From assembly GCA_965284565.1 (NCBI GenBank), contig OZ260100.1:2914001-2978000 (forward strand): DNA of 64,000 nucleotides, given 5' to 3'. The position numbers were made by a program, and so were the translations under genes. Origin of the DNA: BRH-c54 sp965284565 (GTDB lineage Bacteria; Bacteroidota; Bacteroidia; Flavobacteriales_E; Vicingaceae). Below are positions 32,776 through 41,439 of the stretch, in pieces (the stretch's first letter is position 1; each line of letters starts with the position of its first letter). Under the pieces are notes generated by a model that did not search any database, had not been told where the DNA came from, and was given only the letters and a program-made list of their open reading frames with translations.

Positions 32776-33543
32776 TTAATCTAATATTTTTAATAATTCA
32801 ACTTCAAATACTAAAGGCATAAAAGGTTTTATTGGTCCTTTTCCGCCTTGTGGTGCATTTGCTCCGTAAGCCAACTCTTGAGGAATAAAGAACTTGTACT
32901 TAGCTCCTTCTTTCATTAACTGAACACCTTCTGTCCAGCCAGGAATTACTTGATTTAATCCAAACTCAGCAGGTTGACCTCTTTCCACTGAACTGTCAAA
33001 AACAAGTCCTTCTGGAGTTAAACCAGTATAATGCACCCTAACTTTTGAAGTAGCAATAGGCTGTTTTCCCTCTCCTTCTTTTATTACTATGTATTGTAAT
33101 CCACTTGGAGTAACTTTAACATTTTTATTCTTTTTATTTTCTTCTAAAAACTTAAGTCCATCTGCTTTCACATTTTCAAACTGTTTCATTTCTTCAGCTT
33201 GAGCAGCTTCTTGTTTTTTCTGGAAATATGGACGAATAACTTCTGGAGATTGCTCTTGAGTGATTAAATAATTAGTATCAGTAAAAGCTGCTTCAATACC
33301 TTTCATTAAAGCTTTCAGTTCTGCTTCACTAAACTCTTGTTTAATACTTGCTCCCATGTTTAATCCAACACTATAACTTACTGAATCTAACTGATTTTTT
33401 AGTTGGAAAGCATTTTTATCAACTTTTTCTGTTTTAGTTTTCTTTTTCTTCTCTTTTTTGTCTTTTTTCTGTGCCTGTACATTAGCTGATGCTAATAATA
33501 CTACTGCAGAAAACAAACTTGCTTTAATAATTGATTTTTGCAT
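32776..33543 (-). CDS. FKBP-type peptidyl-prolyl isomerase, periplasmic, with FKBP_N domain
   Basis: 255 residues from MQKSIIKASLF; an ATG 60 bases upstream would add residues encoded by an intercistronic hairpin and is rejected. The signal peptide ends NVQAQ. A Lys-rich linker (KKDKKEKKKKTK) leads into a Mip-like FKBP_N dimerisation domain (VSYSVGLNMGASI..). The C-terminal FKBP domain has VHYTGLTPEGLVFDSS and IPQELAYGANAP. It probably assists folding of exported proteins. Its C-terminal half is nearly identical to that of the next gene upstream, while the N-terminal parts differ. Confidence 0.9.
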   Translation of the reverse strand: MQKSIIKASLFSAVVLLASANVQAQKKDKKEKKKKTKTEKVDKNAFQLKNQLDSVSYSVGLNMGASIKQEFSEAELKALMKGIEAAFTDTNYLITQEQSPEVIRPYFQKKQEAAQAEEMKQFENVKADGLKFLEENKKNKNVKVTPSGLQYIVIKEGEGKQPIATSKVRVHYTGLTPEGLVFDSSVERGQPAEFGLNQVIPGWTEGVQLMKEGAKYKFFIPQELAYGANAPQGGKGPIKPFMPLVFEVELLKILD

Positions 33544-33572
33544 ACTATTTAGTTTTATTAGGTTAACTTGAA

Positions 33573-33603
33573 GTGCATTTAGAGAAAATTTCTCTAAATG
33601 CAC
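33573..33603. terminator. Intercistronic hairpin between two FKBP genes
   Basis: 31-bp palindrome: GTGCATTTAGAGAAA and its exact complement around one A. On the plus strand it is followed by TTTTT; on the minus strand, the coding direction, it is not followed by a T-run. It could be an attenuator, an mRNA-processing or stability element, or a weak terminator. Confidence 0.5.
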
Positions 33604-33618
33604 TTTTTGTTTAATTTA

Positions 33619-34341
33619 TTACTTCACTACTTGAATTAACTCAACTTCAAAAACTAATGGCATAAAAGGTTTAATTGGTCCTTGTCCGCCTTGTGGAGCA
33701 TTAGCTCCGTAAGCTAATTCTTGAGGGATAAAGAATTTGTATTTTGCACCTTCTTTCATTAATTGAACACCTTCTGTCCATCCTGCAATTACTTGGTTCA
33801 ATCCAAACTCAATTGGCTCACCTCTTTCTACCGAACTGTCAAAAACTGTTCCATCAGGTGTAGTACCATGGTAATGTACTTTAACAACAGATGCTGCTGT
33901 TGGATTTGCTCCTTTTCCTTCTTTCATTACAATGTATTGTAAACCACTTGGGGTAACTTTAACATCTGGATTTTGTTTATTTTCTTCTAAGAATTTAATT
34001 CCTTCTTCTTTAACATTTCCAAACTGAGCTTCTTGCTGTTTTTGTTGCTCCTCCATTTGTTTCATCTGTCTTTTCATTGAGTAAGCTTGTAAAACTGCTT
34101 CAACATCTTCTGTAGTCATTAAAGTTACTCCTGAATCTGCTTGATGTTTAAAACCATTCAAATAAGCATCCATATTAATTTCCGGAACATTTTCTTTTAA
34201 TCCGGTTGCTGAGTTCATGCCTATAGCATAACTTACAGAGTCAATATTTGTAGTAAGTTCAACTTTTTTATCTGCCGAACCAGAATTGTTGCACGCTGCT
34301 AACGTTAGTAAAGCCAATGCAGGTAATGTAATTTTCTTCAT
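33619..34341 (-). CDS. FKBP-type peptidyl-prolyl isomerase, lipoprotein
   Basis: 240 residues. Lipoprotein signal MKKITLPALALLTLAAC, lipidated at Cys17. An FKBP_N domain (IDSVSYAIGMNSA) and a Gln-rich helix (about residues 90-105) precede the FKBP domain with VHYHGTTPDGTVFDSS and IPQELAYGANAP. It is the membrane-anchored sister of the following soluble isomerase. It is third of four consecutive FKBP genes. Confidence 0.92.
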   Translation of the reverse strand: MKKITLPALALLTLAACNNSGSADKKVELTTNIDSVSYAIGMNSATGLKENVPEINMDAYLNGFKHQADSGVTLMTTEDVEAVLQAYSMKRQMKQMEEQQKQQEAQFGNVKEEGIKFLEENKQNPDVKVTPSGLQYIVMKEGKGANPTAASVVKVHYHGTTPDGTVFDSSVERGEPIEFGLNQVIAGWTEGVQLMKEGAKYKFFIPQELAYGANAPQGGQGPIKPFMPLVFEVELIQVVK

Positions 34342-34364
34342 AGTTAAATTTAAATTGTTTTTAT

Positions 34365-35204
34365 TTATTGATTAAAAGATTTCATTATTTCGCTTAACTC
34401 CAGCGTAAATATTAATGGAGTTCTTGGAGGTACTATTCCTGTTGAGGAACCATATTCTCCAAAAGCAAGTTGCGAAGGTACTATTATTTTCACTTTCTCA
34501 CCAACTCTCATTCCTTTTATTGCTATATTTATTCCTTTAATAACTTGGTTGGGTGTTCCATACTCAAAATCCAAAACTGTTCCTTCAGCAGCTTGATCAA
34601 GTGGTACATGGTTTAAGAAATAACCGTTATACTTTATTCTGATAAAATCTCCATAAGCCACTTTTTTTCCATCGGTTTTATTTATAGGAAAAACATATAC
34701 TCCTCCTCTTTTAATGTATTCCGACTTAAAATATCTATTTACATACCAAGTAATATATTCATGTTCTACTAAATCATCATCTTGTTCACTTAAAAATATT
34801 TGGTATTCTTCCTCAGAAAAATATTGGTTTACTTTAATGTATAAACGCAAGGTATCATTTGCTATTGCAGGCAATTGAAGTTCAAAAAAACCTTCATTTA
34901 GCCAATGTGGAGCAATATTAAAAACAGCACTATCTCCTACTTTTAATACTGAAAATAAAGTATTAAACAATTCTCCTTCAATAGTAAATGTATGCTGATG
35001 AAATCTGTTGAAAAGCAAACTGTCGTCATCAAACAATTGTAATGATGCACTCACAAAGTCTTTGTTTGAAGAAGCTTTTTTAGCATCATCAAAAGCTAAT
35101 AGTTGGTAAGAAATACCATCAGTTAACTGTGTAGTTTGTTGATTGTTTTTCATGCAAGAAAACAATATCACAACAACACTTAAAAGAATAACCAATTTTT
35201 GCAT
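34365..35204 (-). CDS. Divergent FKBP-type isomerase lipoprotein
   Basis: 279 residues with a lipoprotein signal ending VVILFSC (Cys17). The N-terminal 150 residues form a divergent FKBP-like domain (SYQLLAFDDAK.., FHQHTFTIEGELF, LKVGDSAVFNI) without a full active site. The C-terminal domain is more canonical (IRIKYNGYFLNH, VLDFEYGTP, VIKGINIAIKGMRVGEKVKIIVPSQLAFG, quoted here in parts). It therefore probably has two FKBP units, the first degenerate. It lies 6 bases after the GldI-like gene. Confidence 0.82.
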   Translation of the reverse strand: MQKLVILLSVVVILFSCMKNNQQTTQLTDGISYQLLAFDDAKKASSNKDFVSASLQLFDDDSLLFNRFHQHTFTIEGELFNTLFSVLKVGDSAVFNIAPHWLNEGFFELQLPAIANDTLRLYIKVNQYFSEEEYQIFLSEQDDDLVEHEYITWYVNRYFKSEYIKRGGVYVFPINKTDGKKVAYGDFIRIKYNGYFLNHVPLDQAAEGTVLDFEYGTPNQVIKGINIAIKGMRVGEKVKIIVPSQLAFGEYGSSTGIVPPRTPLIFTLELSEIMKSFNQ

Positions 35205-35210
35205 GATGTT

Positions 35211-35744
35211 CTATTTAATAGCGATTAGCTCTAAATTATAAATAATGGTAGATCGAACAGGAATTTTATCAAAATCGCCTGCTAAACCATGAGCCAAGTA
35301 TGATGGAATAATAATTATGGCTCTATCGCCAACCTGTAGATAAGTAATTGCTTCGTGTAATCCAGATTCTACATTATCCTCTCCTATAGTAAACTCCTCT
35401 GATCCTTTTTCTTTGGTAGAATAAACCATTGTTCCATTTATTAAGCTTACCTCATAACTTACTACTGCTTTTTTCCCTTCTACCGCTTTTTCTCCTTCAC
35501 CTTTCCTTATTATTTGATAATGTATCCCTGTACCAGTACTAATTACCTCTAACTTTCTTCTTTCAATGTAACCGTTTATTTGTCGTTGTTCTTTCTCTAC
35601 CGCTTGTTTATTAGCTTCTATTAATGCTTCTTTTACTTGTTTTGGATCAGGTGTTTCTACAGGCTTTTCTTCTTCGCACGATAATAGGCACAAAGAGAAT
35701 AATCCTATAAAAAAGTAAGTGATGATATGTTTGTTGAACATCAT
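35211..35744 (-). CDS. gldI: GldI-like FKBP-type isomerase lipoprotein
   Basis: 177 residues. The lipoprotein signal ends LCLLSC (Cys23). After a charged helix (IEANKQAVEKEQRQINGYIER) comes one FKBP domain ending IIIPSYLAHGLAGDFDKIPV, whose AHGLAGD-x-DKIP form is characteristic of GldI. In Flavobacteriia GldI is needed for gliding and type IX secretion and usually follows a DHH phosphoesterase gene, as here: the start overlaps that gene's stop. The window also encodes type IX cargo. The symbol rests on domain pattern and gene order. Confidence 0.72.
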   Translation of the reverse strand: MMFNKHIITYFFIGLFSLCLLSCEEEKPVETPDPKQVKEALIEANKQAVEKEQRQINGYIERRKLEVISTGTGIHYQIIRKGEGEKAVEGKKAVVSYEVSLINGTMVYSTKEKGSEEFTIGEDNVESGLHEAITYLQVGDRAIIIIPSYLAHGLAGDFDKIPVRSTIIYNLELIAIK

Positions 35745-36718
35745 TTTAAAAGTATTTCTTCTAATTTTTTAATGGTTTCTTCTAATGATAAAGTTGAAAT
35801 TCCTCCTGCAGCATATACATGTCCGCCACCACCAAAATGTTCTTGAGCTATTTTATTTACATAAACCTCATTTTTAGATCGGAAAGACATTCTTATGCCA
35901 TCTTCTTTTTCAGTTAATAAAACTGACATTTTTATGCCTTTAATAGATAAGGGATAATTCACTAAGCCTTCGGTATCACCTTTTTTAAAATTAAAATCAT
36001 TCAATTCTTTTAATGAAAGTGCTATATATGCCAATTGATGTTTTTCAAAAACATTCATTTTGTTGCTTAATGCATAGCCCAACAATTTTAATCTGTCGGT
36101 AGTATTATTGTCATAAACTTCCTGATGAATCATGGCGTTTTCAGCACCTAACGCTATAAGGTGAGCAATAATTCGGTGTGTTTCAGCAGTTGTTGATGGA
36201 TACCTGAAAGAACCTGTATCTGTCATTATTCCACAGTAAATACAAGTAGCAATTGCTTTGTTTAGTAAGTGTTCTTTATTAATTTTATATGCAAATTGAT
36301 AAACCAATTGAGCTGTAGAACAGCAATCAGTATCTACAAAATAATGCTGAGCAAAATCTTGTGTATTTTGATGATGGTCTATCATTACTTTAATTCCTGT
36401 AGCTTTTTCTAAAACACTTCCCATATCACCTATTCTGTTTAAGGCATTATAATCTAAGCTAAAAATTACTTCAGCAGCATCAATTAGTTTTTCTGCTTGT
36501 TCTTGACTTTTGTCAAAACAAATAATGTTGTTTACGCCATCCATCCAGTGTAAAAAATCAGGAAAGGCATCAGGAACAATTACCGAAACATTTTTATCTA
36601 GTTGGTTTAGTAAATGATACAACGCCAACGAAGAACCAATAGCATCTCCATCAGGTCCTTTATGTGTTGTTATTACAATGTTTTTAGAAGTTTCTAGTGT
36701 TTTTTGCAATTCTATCAT
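35741..36718 (-). CDS. DHH/DHHA1 phosphoesterase (NrnA-like)
   Basis: 325 residues from MIELQKTLE; an ATG 21 bases upstream is less likely by family alignment. The DHH domain has THKGPDGDAIGSS, SLDYN and MIDHHQN. The DHHA1 domain ends GGGGHVYAAGG. Such proteins degrade nanoRNA (2-5 nt) and dephosphorylate pAp; some hydrolyse c-di-AMP breakdown products. It is first gene of the cluster leading into gldI and three further FKBP genes. Confidence 0.9.
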   Translation of the reverse strand: MIELQKTLETSKNIVITTHKGPDGDAIGSSLALYHLLNQLDKNVSVIVPDAFPDFLHWMDGVNNIICFDKSQEQAEKLIDAAEVIFSLDYNALNRIGDMGSVLEKATGIKVMIDHHQNTQDFAQHYFVDTDCCSTAQLVYQFAYKINKEHLLNKAIATCIYCGIMTDTGSFRYPSTTAETHRIIAHLIALGAENAMIHQEVYDNNTTDRLKLLGYALSNKMNVFEKHQLAYIALSLKELNDFNFKKGDTEGLVNYPLSIKGIKMSVLLTEKEDGIRMSFRSKNEVYVNKIAQEHFGGGGHVYAAGGISTLSLEETIKKLEEILLK

Positions 36719-36753
36719 GCTGCAAAGATAATGTTTCAATTATGAAAAACAGA

Positions 36754-36784
36754 TTGATGTTATATAAAAAGAATAGTAATTTTG
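36754..36784 (+). promoter_or_regulatory. Promoter of uvrA
   Basis: TTG, 20-nt spacer, then TAATTTTG, an exact TAnnTTTG. It lies 35 bases before the uvrA ATG in the divergent gap with the DHH gene. No LexA-like operator was recognised. Confidence 0.6.
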
Positions 36785-36819
36785 AGACTTCATTTTACAC
36801 ATTATTTACTATCCAATAA

Positions 36820-39633
36820 ATGAGCAAAACCCTTACTAAAGAAAAGACAGCTAAAACACACATCTTAATTAAAGGAGCGAGGGTTAACAACCTTAAAAAT
36901 ATTGATGTTGCCATTACTCGAAATAAATTTACAGTTATTACAGGTGTTTCAGGCTCTGGAAAGTCTTCTTTAGCTTTCGATACGCTTTTTGCTGAGGGTC
37001 AACGCAGATATGTTGAAAGTCTTTCTGCTTATGCTCGTCAATTTTTGGGTAAATTAGAAAAACCTGCTGTAGATTACATTCACGGAATTGCTCCTGCCAT
37101 TGCCATAGAACAGAAAGTAAATACGGTAAACAAACGCTCAACCGTGGGTACTTCTACCGAAATTTACGATTACCTAAAGTTGCTTTACGCTAGAATTGGT
37201 AAAACCTTCTCCCCTGTTTCAGGCAAAGAAGTAAAAAAACATACCTTAAAAGATGTGGTAAATTTTATTACCCAACAAGCTAAAGGTGAAAAAATAATTC
37301 TGCTTTCTAAAATTGAATTTAAGGACAAAAAAAATACCGACAAAACACTTTCTTCCTTATTACAGCGAGGTTTTTCAAGAATTTGGCTCAACAACGAAAT
37401 GCTAAGAATTGACAAAACTCAAGAAATAAAAATAGATACCAATAACACCTATTTAATAATAGACCGTTTTGTTGCTTCCGCAGATGATGAGGAACAACTT
37501 AGCAGAATTTACGATAGTGTTGAAACTGCTTTTTTTGAAGGTAAACACGAATGTCAGGTACTTACTTATAAAAATGAAAAGCCTGTTATTACCCATTTTA
37601 GTAATAAATTTGAAATGGACGGAATTATCTTTGAAGAGCCTTCTGTACACTTTTTTAGTTTCAACAATCCTTTTGGTGCTTGTAAAAAATGCGAAGGTTA
37701 CGGAAGTATTATTGGTATTGATGAAAATTTAGTTATTCCCAATGGCAGCTTGTCTGTTTACCAAGATGCTGTTGTTTGCTGGAAAGGAGAAAAAATGCAG
37801 CAATGGAAAGAACATTTTATTTTAAATGCTGCTAAACTCAAATTTCCTATCCATAAACCTTATGATGAGCTTACGCCAGAACAAAAAGACCTTTTATGGA
37901 ATGGAAGTCCTTATTTTGAAGGAATAAATGATTTTTTCAAAATGGTAGAAAGCAACAGCTACAAAATTCAATACCGCGTTTTGTTAGCAAGATACCGAGG
38001 AAAAACTAGTTGTCCTGATTGTAAAGGTACTCGCCTAAGAAAAGATGCCAACTACGTAAAAATTAATAAAACTGCTATTGCAGAATTGGTGTTGATGCCC
38101 ATAGATCAATTAGCCAATTTTTTTAAGAAGTTAAAACTATCAGAAAGTGATACTACCATTTCTAAAAGATTGCTCATAGAGATTAATAACAGATTAAGTT
38201 ATTTAGAACATGTAGGCTTAGGTTATTTAACTCTAAATCGATTGTCATCAACACTTTCAGGAGGTGAATCGCAGCGAATAAATTTAGCCACCTCTTTAGG
38301 AAGTAGTTTGGTTGGTTCTATGTATATTTTAGATGAACCTAGTATTGGTCTGCACTCTAAAGATACCGAGCAACTTATTGGCGTGCTTAAACAATTACAA
38401 CAATTAGGAAATTCAGTAATTCTAGTGGAACACGATGAGGATATTATGAGAGCTGCAGATGAAATTATTGATATTGGCCCGGAAGCCGGAACATTAGGTG
38501 GGAATGTAGTTTTTAGCGGAAATTTTAATGAATTACTGAAAAAAGACAACACCTTAACAGCCAATTACCTTAATAAAACCCTTGAAATTCCTGTTCCTGA
38601 AAAACGCAGAAAATGGAAAAACAAAATTGTAGTTGAAGGAGCTAAGGAAAATAACCTTAAAAACATTACTACAGCTTTTCCATTAGGTGTTATAACTGCT
38701 GTTACAGGTGTTAGCGGCTCAGGAAAATCTACCTTAATAAAAAACTGTTTATTACCAAAATTAAATCGATACTTAAGCGGTTATTCCGATAAGAATACTA
38801 AAATTCAAGGTATTTCTGGCGACATTAACTTAATTAACGCAGTGGAATATGTTAATCAAAACCCTATTGGAAAATCTTCTCGTTCTAACCCTGTTACTTA
38901 CATAAAAGCGTATGATGAAATAAGAAACTTATTTTCTAACCATCCGCTATCTAAAAATAGAGGCTATAAACCTTCTCATTTTTCTTTTAATGTTGATGGC
39001 GGTAGATGCGAAACTTGCAAAGGCGAAGGAGAAATTACAGTAGAAATGCAGTTTATGGCAGATATCCATCTAAAATGTAGTGAGTGTAAAGGAAAACGTT
39101 TTAAACAAGAATTGTTGGATGTAAAAATTGGCGACAAACATATTAGCAATATTCTTGATTTAACGATAAATGAAGGTATTGCTTTTTTTGAACAGCTGCC
39201 TAAAGACCAGGGGAAAAAGATTGCAGAAAAACTTAGTCCTTTACAAGAAGTTGGCTTGGGTTATGTACATTTAGGACAATCTTCTAATACGCTTAGTGGT
39301 GGTGAAGCTCAACGTGTAAAATTGGCTGGATTTTTAAGCAAGAAAAACAGTAAGGAAAAACTACTTTTTATTTTTGATGAACCTACAACGGGTTTGCATT
39401 TTCATGATATTAATAAATTAGTAAAATCCTTTAACGGACTTATTGCTCAAGGGCATACTATTATTGTAATTGAACATAATTTAGATGTTGTAAAATGTGC
39501 CGATTGGATCATAGATTTAGGTCCTGGTGGTGGCGAACACGGTGGTCAGCTAGTGTTTGAAGGAACTCCTGAAGACATGATAAAAACAAAAACATCGATA
39601 ACAGGAAAGTATCTAAAAGAAAAACTGAGCTAA
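36820..39633 (+). CDS. uvrA: Excinuclease ABC subunit A
   Basis: 937-residue damage-recognition ATPase of nucleotide excision repair. Two ABC modules: Walker A GVSGSGKSS (about residue 45) and again GVSGSGKST (about residue 632), with signature LSGGESQRI and LSGGEAQRV. In the first zinc-binding insertion the first Cys pair seen in E. coli UvrA is replaced (SNKFEMDGIIFEEP), leaving CKKCEGYG and CPDCKGTR. This looks like a lineage trait. The second zinc module is complete (CETCKGEG, CSECKGKR). A partial uvrC is at the far end of the window. Confidence 0.96.
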   Translation: MSKTLTKEKTAKTHILIKGARVNNLKNIDVAITRNKFTVITGVSGSGKSSLAFDTLFAEGQRRYVESLSAYARQFLGKLEKPAVDYIHGIAPAIAIEQKVNTVNKRSTVGTSTEIYDYLKLLYARIGKTFSPVSGKEVKKHTLKDVVNFITQQAKGEKIILLSKIEFKDKKNTDKTLSSLLQRGFSRIWLNNEMLRIDKTQEIKIDTNNTYLIIDRFVASADDEEQLSRIYDSVETAFFEGKHECQVLTYKNEKPVITHFSNKFEMDGIIFEEPSVHFFSFNNPFGACKKCEGYGSIIGIDENLVIPNGSLSVYQDAVVCWKGEKMQQWKEHFILNAAKLKFPIHKPYDELTPEQKDLLWNGSPYFEGINDFFKMVESNSYKIQYRVLLARYRGKTSCPDCKGTRLRKDANYVKINKTAIAELVLMPIDQLANFFKKLKLSESDTTISKRLLIEINNRLSYLEHVGLGYLTLNRLSSTLSGGESQRINLATSLGSSLVGSMYILDEPSIGLHSKDTEQLIGVLKQLQQLGNSVILVEHDEDIMRAADEIIDIGPEAGTLGGNVVFSGNFNELLKKDNTLTANYLNKTLEIPVPEKRRKWKNKIVVEGAKENNLKNITTAFPLGVITAVTGVSGSGKSTLIKNCLLPKLNRYLSGYSDKNTKIQGISGDINLINAVEYVNQNPIGKSSRSNPVTYIKAYDEIRNLFSNHPLSKNRGYKPSHFSFNVDGGRCETCKGEGEITVEMQFMADIHLKCSECKGKRFKQELLDVKIGDKHISNILDLTINEGIAFFEQLPKDQGKKIAEKLSPLQEVGLGYVHLGQSSNTLSGGEAQRVKLAGFLSKKNSKEKLLFIFDEPTTGLHFHDINKLVKSFNGLIAQGHTIIVIEHNLDVVKCADWIIDLGPGGGEHGGQLVFEGTPEDMIKTKTSITGKYLKEKLS

Positions 39634-39756
39634 GTAATACTATCAAATTGTTATTAAAACCTGTTTGATTGTGTATAAATTAGAGTGTTAAAAAATGTTC
39701 AACATAAAAAGATTGTTGACTTTTGTTTTTAACTAACTATAAACTAAAACGCTTAC

Positions 39757-41397
39757 ATGAAAGCATCTGATTTATTTATTAAAGCACTCGAGAATGAAGG
39801 GGTTCAGTACATTTTCGGTGTTCCAGGAGAAGAAAACTTAGATTTCCTAAACTCTTTAAAAAACTCATCTATTAAACTTATCATAACCCGACACGAACAA
39901 GGTGCTGGTTTTATGGCTGCAACTTATGGCCGGTTAACAGGAAAACCTGGTGTTTGTATCGCTACTTTAGGTCCTGGAGCAACTAACTTTGTTACTCCTG
40001 CAGCTTATGCCCAACTTGGAGGAATGCCCATGTTTATGATTACTGGTCAGAAACCTATTAAAAAAAGTAAACAAGGCAGGTTTCAAATTGTTGATATTGT
40101 TGATTTAATGCGACCTATTACTAAATTTACTAAACAAATTGTTAATGCAAACAATATAGCTCCTTTGGTAAGAGAATGTTTTCGTTTGGCAACGGAAGAA
40201 CGTCCTGGTGCAGTACACTTAGAACTACCTGAAGACATTGCTGTTGAAGACGTTGCTAATCAAGTTTTTGAAGTGTCTGACTGTAGAATTCCTACTGCTG
40301 ATGAAAAAGTTATTCAACAAGCTATAGAAATGATAGAAAAGGCTAAAATGCCACTTTTGTTAATTGGTGCTGGAGCTAATAGAAAAAATACTAGTAAAGC
40401 CCTTACTAATTTTATTGAAAAAACTGGCATGCCTTTTTTTAACACACAAATGGGAAAAGGTGTTGTTGACGAAAGACATAAATTATATTTAGGTACTGCC
40501 GCTCTTTCTGATAGTGATTTCTTACATTGTGCCATTAACAGAGCAGACTTAATTATTAATGTTGGTCATGATGTTATTGAAAAGCCGCCTTTCTTTATGG
40601 AACATGGAGGAACAAAAGTTATTCATATCAATTATTTTCCTGCTCAGGTAGATGCTGTTTATTTTCCTCAACTTAATGTGGTTGGAGATATTGATGATTC
40701 TATTGAGCAGATGACAAAAACTATTAATAACTCATCAAATTGGGATTTTGCTTATTACGAGAGAATTACCAATGAAGTTGAAATGCACTTATCTAAGTAC
40801 GCACAAGATACTCGTTTCCCTACTTTACCACAACGATTGGTAAATGTAATGAGAGACCTTATTCCTGATGATGGAATTGTATCTTTAGATAATGGAATTT
40901 ACAAAATTTGGTTTGCCAGAAACTATAAATGTTACCAAAGAAACACGCTTTTACTAGATAACGCTTTGGCCACAATGGGGGCTGGACTACCAGCAGCCAT
41001 GATGGCTAAAATAATTTATCCTGAGAGAAAAGTAGTAGCTGTTTGTGGTGATGGTGGTTTTATGATGAACTCTCAAGAAATGGAAACTGCTGTTCGTTTA
41101 AAATTAAACTTGGTAGTTATCATTTTAAATGATAATGCTTATGGGATGATTAAATGGAAACAAGAAGGTATGGGGTTTGAAAGCTACGGACTAGATTATG
41201 CTAATCCTGATTTTGTAAAGTATGCAGAAAGCTACGGAGCTATAGGTCACAGACCTGCCAACGATGATGAATTAGTAGCAACAATTGAAAAATGCTTAAA
41301 TAGCGATGGTGTTCATCTTATAGATTTAGCAGTAGATTATTCCTTAAACCACTCCATATTAAATGTAATCTTAAAAGAAAAAACGTGTATTTTATAA
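39757..41397 (+). CDS. Thiamine-diphosphate enzyme, acetolactate synthase large subunit-like
   Basis: 546 residues of the TPP-dependent acetolactate synthase/AlsS-like family. The TPP-activating glutamate is in ITRHEQGAGFMAA, and GKPGVCIATLGPGATN follows. The Mg-TPP motif is GDGGFMMNSQEMETAVRL, continuing to the conserved asparagines of ILNDNAYG. No regulatory small subunit or other ilv genes are near. Instead an aldehyde dehydrogenase gene follows by 40 bases, so the pair probably acts outside branched-chain amino acid synthesis, for example in 2-oxoacid or aldehyde metabolism. Confidence 0.85.
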   Translation: MKASDLFIKALENEGVQYIFGVPGEENLDFLNSLKNSSIKLIITRHEQGAGFMAATYGRLTGKPGVCIATLGPGATNFVTPAAYAQLGGMPMFMITGQKPIKKSKQGRFQIVDIVDLMRPITKFTKQIVNANNIAPLVRECFRLATEERPGAVHLELPEDIAVEDVANQVFEVSDCRIPTADEKVIQQAIEMIEKAKMPLLLIGAGANRKNTSKALTNFIEKTGMPFFNTQMGKGVVDERHKLYLGTAALSDSDFLHCAINRADLIINVGHDVIEKPPFFMEHGGTKVIHINYFPAQVDAVYFPQLNVVGDIDDSIEQMTKTINNSSNWDFAYYERITNEVEMHLSKYAQDTRFPTLPQRLVNVMRDLIPDDGIVSLDNGIYKIWFARNYKCYQRNTLLLDNALATMGAGLPAAMMAKIIYPERKVVAVCGDGGFMMNSQEMETAVRLKLNLVVIILNDNAYGMIKWKQEGMGFESYGLDYANPDFVKYAESYGAIGHRPANDDELVATIEKCLNSDGVHLIDLAVDYSLNHSILNVILKEKTCIL

Positions 41398-41439
41398 GAT
41401 TATAAATTAAACAAATAACGATTAATCAATAATAAAAAA

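Noticed and set aside
33543..33603. Longer N terminus for the soluble FKBP
   Set aside because: The extension would be encoded by the intercistronic palindrome and would bury the signal peptide.
37560..37720. Loss of the first zinc Cys pair in UvrA as a novelty
   Set aside because: The replacement segment looks like that of other Bacteroidota UvrA proteins as I recall them, so it is probably a lineage trait; kept only as a note in the gene entry.
37469..37732. Open frame of 87 codons inside uvrA in another frame
   Set aside because: A shadow of the strongly conserved uvrA coding sequence, with no start context or family. Similar overlapping frames in other genes were rejected for the same reason.
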